This document shows positions 59,101 to 64,000 of a stretch of DNA of 64,000 bases, in pieces. This DNA is from Combretum micranthum (taxonomy: Eukaryota; Streptophyta; Magnoliopsida; Myrtales; Combretaceae). The notes below the pieces were generated by a model. It was given only the letters and a program-made list of their open reading frames with translations, ran no database searches and was not told the origin of the DNA. The DNA is taken from positions 124,001 through 188,000 of the forward strand of contig JAMXBD010000014.1 of assembly GCA_024138025.1 (NCBI GenBank), read 5' to 3'. The translations under genes and the position numbers were made by a program. Each line of letters starts with the position of its first letter. Position 1 is the stretch's first letter.

Positions 59101-59185
59101 CGCCCTCCAATCCCCCTCCCCCCCCCCCCCCCCCCCCCCAACTCCCAACTCCCCAAAATATATTATATATATATATATATATATA
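59101..59185. repeat. Poly(C) tract and (TA)n run
   Basis: A C-rich run from 59112 to 59140, with more than 20 consecutive C, is followed by a TA run at 59161-59184. These tracts create the spurious glycine-rich frame on the minus strand. Confidence 0.9.
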
Positions 59186-59900
59186 AAAGGGAATGAGCAT
59201 TCTCAAAACCCAAATACCCTTAAACCATCTGCAAAAATGACAACTTCACTTACCATCATCTCATGAAGTCTCTTTTGATCATTAAAAATAAATTATCCTC
59301 AACTAAAGTTACTTTAAAAACTGGGACAAGCTTACTTTAATTATTTAGAAAATTCTTAACTTGTAAAACCCGAAGAGATATGAATATAAAACAAACTAAA
59401 TAATTTGCACATGATATCCCATTTATTGCAAACAATAACCAAAAGCCCAAGCTACAACCCAAGAAAAACCTAGTAGATTAATCAAGACGTATAATTTACA
59501 AATCGAACTGTAATTTTTGGAATTCAAGCCATGTTTGCAAACAAGCCAAAGAGAGTGTGAGGAAGTCCTCTTTGATTGAATAACTCAAGCATGAGATATC
59601 CGACTCAAGATTAAGGAAATGATGAAAAGCATAAGAATTCATGTGCCCGAGGTCAAAAAGTCAAATTGAAGGTTGTTGCCCCCTCAAAATGGAAAAAGGC
59701 CACCAAGAAATGATCTTCAAAGAACAAAAGTGAATGGATAAACAACAAGGGAGAGATTATCGCTTATTTACCATTTTGGAGTCGATGAGATTCTTTACCT
59801 ATTAGTAAATTGTTCAAAAACATTTTATTTGGAAAAAAAATTCGAGACTCTCATTTACAAAAAATAAAAAATAAAAATAAATTAAGACATTCTAGGTGCC
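59186..59900 (+). other. Probable gypsy 3' untranslated region, upstream part
   Basis: No coding domain is recognised. Position upstream of the minisatellite and polypurine tract suggests it is internal, non-coding sequence of the same gypsy element. Confidence 0.3.
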
Positions 59901-61070
59901 CTCTTTAAAAGAAAAAAAATTGAAGTCCATTCGAATCTTTAAGAAGAAAAAAGACCGAAGTCTACCCGAGTCTTCAAGAAGAAAACAACCAAAGTCCATT
60001 TGAGTCTTTAAGAAGGAAAAAGACCGAACTCCATCTAAGTCTTTAGGAAGAAAAAGACCAAAGTCTATTCGAGTCATTAAGACGAAAAAAGACAGAATTC
60101 CATTCGAGTTTTTAAGAAGAAAAAAGACCGAAGTCCATCAAAGTCTTTAAAAAGACAAAAGACCGAAGTCCATCCGAGTCTTTAGGGAAAAAAAAAAAAA
60201 AGAACGAAGTCCATCCAAGTCTTTAAGAAGAAAAAAGACCGAATTCCTGGGTCTTTAGGACAGAAAAAGACTGAAATCCATATGAGTCTTTAGAAAGAAA
60301 AAGACCGAAGTCCATTCGAGTCTTTAGGAAGAAAAAATACTAAAGTCTATCCAAGTCATTAGGAAGTAAAAAGACCGAAGTCCATCCGAGTCTTTAGGAT
60401 AGAAAGAGGTCGAAACCATCCAAGTCTTTAGGAAGGAAAAGACCAAAGTTTGTCCGAGTCTTTAGGAAGGAAAAGATCGAAGTCCATTCAAGTCTTTAAG
60501 AAGGAAAAGACTAAAGTCCATCCAGTCTTTAGGAAGTAAAAAGACTGAAGTTCATCGAGCCTTTAGGAAGGAAAAAGGTCTAAATCCATCCAAATCTTTA
60601 GGAAGGAAAAAGACAAAAGTCCATCTAAATCTTTAGGAAGGAAAAGACCGAAGTCCATCTGAATCTTTAGGAAGGAAAATACCGAAGTCCATCCGAGTCT
60701 TTAGAAAGAAAAAAAGACCAAAGTCCATCTGAGTCTTTAGCAAGAAAAAGATCGAAGTCCATCTGAGTCTTTCGAAAGAAAAAGACCGAAGTCTATCCGA
60801 GTCTTTACAAAGAAAAAGGCCAAAGTCCATCTAAGTCTTTAGGAAGAAAAAACCGAAGTCCATTCGAATCTTTAGGAAGAAAAAAACCGAAGTCCATCTA
60901 AGTCTTTAAGAGAAAAAGATCGAAATCCATCCGATTCTTTAGGAAGAAAAAAGATCGAAGTCCATCCATCCAAGTCTTTAGGAAGGAAAAGACCGAAATC
61001 TTTTCTAGTCTTTAAGAAGAAAAAAGACCGAAGCTCGTACATCCCAAGTCCAGTCGAGTTAATAAGAACA
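59901..61070 (+). repeat. 34-bp minisatellite, about 33 units
   Basis: Contiguous, diverged direct repeats of about 34 bp each contain the two words GACCGAAGTCCATCC and GAGTCTTTAGGAAGAAAAA with small length changes. There are no spacers. The minus-strand frames across it (MDFGLFL, KTRMDFG and similar) are translation of the repeat and not a protein. The array ends about 320 bp before the polypurine tract of a gypsy LTR. Confidence 0.95.
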
Positions 61071-61377
61071 AAGAGAAACCCATAACACAAAGTGGAAACT
61101 TAAGAAAAAGTCGTCTCCCATTTCTTTGAACAAATCTCAGGACAACTCTAGTGGTTTAGTATGGATATAAAGGGAGGTCAGCCTTTCATGATACAGTAAC
61201 TTCACAAAAAGTCGTTACCACCTCTCTCCTTGCCAAGGTTCAAGATCGCAAGACCATCGTTGTCTTCAATCAAGTCTCCCGGTGGACCAGAAGCTCTAAA
61301 TTCTAGGTAAGTATTTTTAAAGGCAAAAATTGGGTATCTCTTTGTCTTTGTGGCAATGTTTTACTCAAACTTTGCTA

Positions 61378-61391
61378 CAAAGAGGGGCAAC
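61378..61391 (+). other. Gypsy polypurine tract
   Basis: CAAAGAGGGGCAAC sits directly before the LTR start. The combination with TATAGACAC (normally TGTAGACAC) is characteristic of Tat/Ogre-type gypsy elements. Confidence 0.65.
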
Positions 61392-61608
61392 TATAGACAC
61401 TCTATTTTTGCCCTTAAGATTATAATAGTAGTAACATATGTAAAAATAATTATTATAAATGTTAAAAAAAGAAAGAAAAATGATAAATATAATATATATG
61501 TATATAAATTTTAGAATGTGGTTTAAAAAAATAAAATAAAATCACATTTTGGCCTCAATCTAGGTTACTCAAATAATATTTGAGTGACCATAACTAAGGC
61601 CACGCCAA

Positions 61609-61661
61609 TGGCCTATTGGAAAGAACACACACATGTACATTGGAGACTCGGGTTCGAGTGC
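61609..61661 (+). other. tRNA-like A and B box (SINE-type) segment
   Basis: TGGCCTATTGG (61609-61619) fits a pol III A box with one mismatch. GGTTCGAGTGC (61651-61661) fits a B box. The 42-bp spacing is that of tRNAs and tRNA-derived SINEs. A full cloverleaf is not evident. It may be a SINE head inserted in the LTR or a chance match. Confidence 0.45.
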
Positions 61662-62106
61662 GCGCAAGAGCAATGAATTTTTTTCACCCAGGTGGTGTAC
61701 AACATGCATGTCACCTTCTTCCCCAACTTGGCCAGTTTTTCCCATGCGAGGCGGCCATTTCAAGCTCGTTTTTTTACCTATTTTTGATCCAATTTGCATC
61801 AAATTAACAGAGGAAAGAAAACATGGGATACTTCGGATTTGGATAAAAACTAGTCCTAAAACTATTCATTTGGCATTCAATTTTCTATCCAAAATTCGTA
61901 AAAAACTCATTTTGCGTGCAAAATAAACTTTCGAATTTTGATCCATACTACCACTTAAGCTTCTAGAAGTATAGATCCAAACTCCTTGTAATCTCTCTCA
62001 AAGTTCATAAAGCTCGAGATTCGCAAACGTTCAAGAAGCTTAAATTCATGCACAACCCACATACCAAAATTTTGAACGAACCCCACCTAATTTGACCCTT
62101 AAACGG

Positions 62107-62115
62107 TATAAATGG
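62107..62115 (+). promoter_or_regulatory. TATA box of the gypsy LTR
   Basis: TATAAATGG is followed by GGGTCGATTCTC and a CA-rich leader (CAGATCCACAACCATCC), the usual layout of a plant LTR promoter and transcript start. Confidence 0.55.
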
Positions 62116-63313
62116 GGGTCGATTCTCTATTCAGATCCACAACCATCCAAGACAATCAACAATAATCCATTTCATCCAAAAAAGCTCCAATAATCTTTGA
62201 ATTGCATTTTGAGATCTAGGGCTCAATCTCGAAAAATTCTCCAGTTACTCTTCATAGAGGCTAAATTGGATCAAATTAAGGCCATAGTTGGATTTAAGCG
62301 TGGCAAAAGCTTTAGCTAGTAGCTTTCCCCTTTTTCTGAAGTCCCCTCATCACCTTCGACAACCGCTACCACAAACCACCATCATTTGGAGATCGAATCG
62401 CCTACTACCAAACAATTTCGAGCCAAGCCACCACGTCTAGAGTCTTCTCGATCCTCTAAGCCTTTATTTGATGTAGTCTTGGGCTCCCAAAGCTGCCAGA
62501 TAGCCGCCATTAGCTTTCGCACGGTTACCTACCGTTGTGCAACTTGAAGATTCAAAATCTGACTTGAACTTGCTCCAAAGTCCAATCCAAGAATCATACT
62601 CGATTCGCGCCTAATCCTACTAGGTAAGATCATTTCATTTTTTTTTTCTTTTCTTTCTTTTTTATTTAAAGGTTAAAAAATGCAATTATAAAAAAAACCA
62701 CGAAAATAAAATGAAAAATAGAATATAATTTTTTCAAAGCAATAAAATTTCATATATATATATATATGTAGCATGAGTATATATATGAAAAAATAATAAT
62801 AATAAAAGCCTTTTGACAAATAGAAAAATCTTATTTTCTAAAAAATATAATCAATTTGATAGCTTATGGGTTATACACAAAACACTTTACGAAAATTGAT
62901 TAATTAAAGGACTTAAACAAAAGAATAGTTCAAAAAATAAAAAAATACCAACACACTGAAGATTTCTTAAAAAGAACTACGTATTGTTTGATCTCGATTA
63001 GCGAGCACGTAGACACCTCCGGGGCGACATAAAAAGTGAAAACTTTTTTTATTATTTATTTTGAATTAATTCATTATAAATATTGTACGCTTTCATTGTA
63101 AATATCATAGTCCATACATTAGTAATTTTTTTTTTAGCATTAAAAGAATAAAATTTTAATTTATGAATTTTAAGTGGTAACATATGGTTTTAATAGTATA
63201 GCCCCTAAATTCAGTATCTCTAGTTCATTTTGAAAATTAATTTTGTTGTAGACTAGTAGCAAAATAAGGACTAACCTACCCATTAGTTCTAATTTATCTT
63301 TTTTCTAACTTTA

Positions 63314-64000
63314 GTTGGGTGGCAACTCCAAATTTGTTTTAAATTTCAAAAGTTTCCTTTAATTCTTAGTCAACGGTTCGTATTAAATGAGTTAGAGTTT
63401 AATACAAATCAGATTAAAGGAAATTGAATCGGAAATGAAAAATCTAAGTTCGACAATAAGGTATATTGCACGAGCTGAATCTGGGTGGGTAAAGATAGCT
63501 CCTATGAACACAAAAGATAAGTCAGAAGGGGGCGCCAAGGGTTGCCCAATATGGCCACTCTGATGCTTAAGTCAGTATGCAGGTATAGGTAGGGTTTATA
63601 AAAAAAGAGTACATTACTGCTTTATTTTTTTTTATGTCCCCCAATCATGAGATGTAACTAGGACACTTACTATGGCTAAAGAGGGTGAGGGCTCAAAGTT
63701 GAGCTAGTGAGCTAATCAAGCTCGTTAGCTTAATTAGTCTTTCTGAGGTAAAGACTTGAGAGGAGGTCCTGGGTCATAGTACACAGCGGGGGTATTATTC
63801 TCTTTGACCTCCTATGAGGTCTTGAAGTCGAGATATCACGAGTAGTTAGAAGGAATATATTCTATTGTCAACATATGTTCCCTCCCGATACGCACCCCCC
63901 CCCCCCCCCACTCTCATTGTAAGAGAAAAGAGAGTATATAGTCCATGAGGTCGTTGGCTCGAGGTAGTCATCTCTGGTGAGCTGCACTTTTTCGTTTGAG
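63314..64000 (+). other. Gypsy internal sequence or spacer
   Basis: After the PBS-like GGTGGCAACTCC there is no coding domain up to the window edge. A C-run lies at 63895-63910. It could be the 5' untranslated region of a tandem gypsy copy, but that cannot be decided here. Confidence 0.35.

Larger units (their letters stand above)
61392..63313 (+). repeat. Tat/Ogre-like gypsy LTR (~1.9 kb)
   Basis: It begins TATAGACACTCTATTTTTGC after the polypurine tract. It contains a TATA box (62107), a CT/CA-rich leader and, near its end, GAACTACGTATTGTTTGATC, then GAGCACGTAGACACCTCC, resembling the conserved ACGTA...TTGATC...ACGTAGGCA block of Tat-lineage LTRs. It is followed by TTAGTTGGGTGGCAACTCC, like the PBS region (GGTGGCGACTCC) after such LTRs. 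The 3' boundary is approximate. The short frames inside are not genes. Confidence 0.6.

Noticed and set aside
58944..59156. Glycine-rich protein on the minus strand
   Set aside because: The glycines come from the poly(C) tract and the rest from poly(A). It is low-complexity read-through.
59901..61070. Regular ~34-bp repeats as a CRISPR array
   Set aside because: Units are contiguous with no unique spacers, vary in sequence, and lie in plant nuclear DNA beside a gypsy LTR.
59892..61090. Minus-strand repetitive proteins (MDFGLFL-type repeats)
   Set aside because: These are translations of the minisatellite. Frames change with unit-length shifts and no start or promoter context supports them.

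Overview
The window looks like intergenic, transposon-dense nuclear DNA of a flowering plant. It is AT-rich, has almost no long open reading frames, and is filled with plant-type repeats: Ty1/copia and Ty3/gypsy LTR retrotransposons, hAT transposase remnants, and hAT, CACTA and PIF-like MITEs. It also holds a decayed plant-specific CBP60 (calmodulin-binding protein 60) gene. I see no intact host gene, no rRNA, no convincing functional tRNA and no organelle insert. The species cannot be fixed from this sequence alone.

Layout. 0.6-1.6 kb: a tandem duplication, one copy of which carries a MITE that the other lacks. 2.9-7.4 kb: a decayed copia element on the minus strand. It ends in pol-PPT-LTR-PBS-gag order and is interrupted in its protease region by a 716-bp hAT-type MITE. 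8.6-9.0 kb: a palindromic MITE. 9.3-9.45 kb: one unidentified exon-like block. 10.4-14.4 kb: a local duplication plus CACTA and small MITEs. 15.3-16.4 kb: two hAT-type MITEs. 18.9-21.3 kb: a worn copy of a long gypsy-type LTR, itself split by a 713-bp MITE with a perfect 8-bp target duplication. 21.7-28.5 kb: mostly unassigned. 28.5-36.9 kb: a copia element complete from LTR to LTR with target duplication CATTT, split inside its integrase by a 4.2-kb solo LTR with target duplication TGTTG. 37.0-38.35 kb: CACTA MITEs beside a TRIM-like tandem with three LTR-like units. 41.4-42.0 kb: another hAT MITE.

44.0-52.9 kb is the most unusual region. Two RICESLEEPER-like hAT transposase genes lie head to head as a large imperfect palindrome. 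The left arm carries a roughly 850-bp tandem amplification of its zinc-finger end. The right arm carries a later MITE insertion.

53.7-57.6 kb: an unidentified exon-like block and then a 5'-truncated CBP60 pseudogene on the minus strand, with recognisable exons and splice sites but several frameshifts. 59.1-64 kb: the 3' end of a Tat/Ogre-like gypsy element, with a 34-bp minisatellite of about 33 units in its 3' untranslated region, a polypurine tract and a long LTR containing a TATA box and a tRNA-like A/B-box segment.

No genes act together as a pathway here. The interest is structural: nested insertions that give a relative order of events, and an inverted transposase duplication that could form hairpin RNA.
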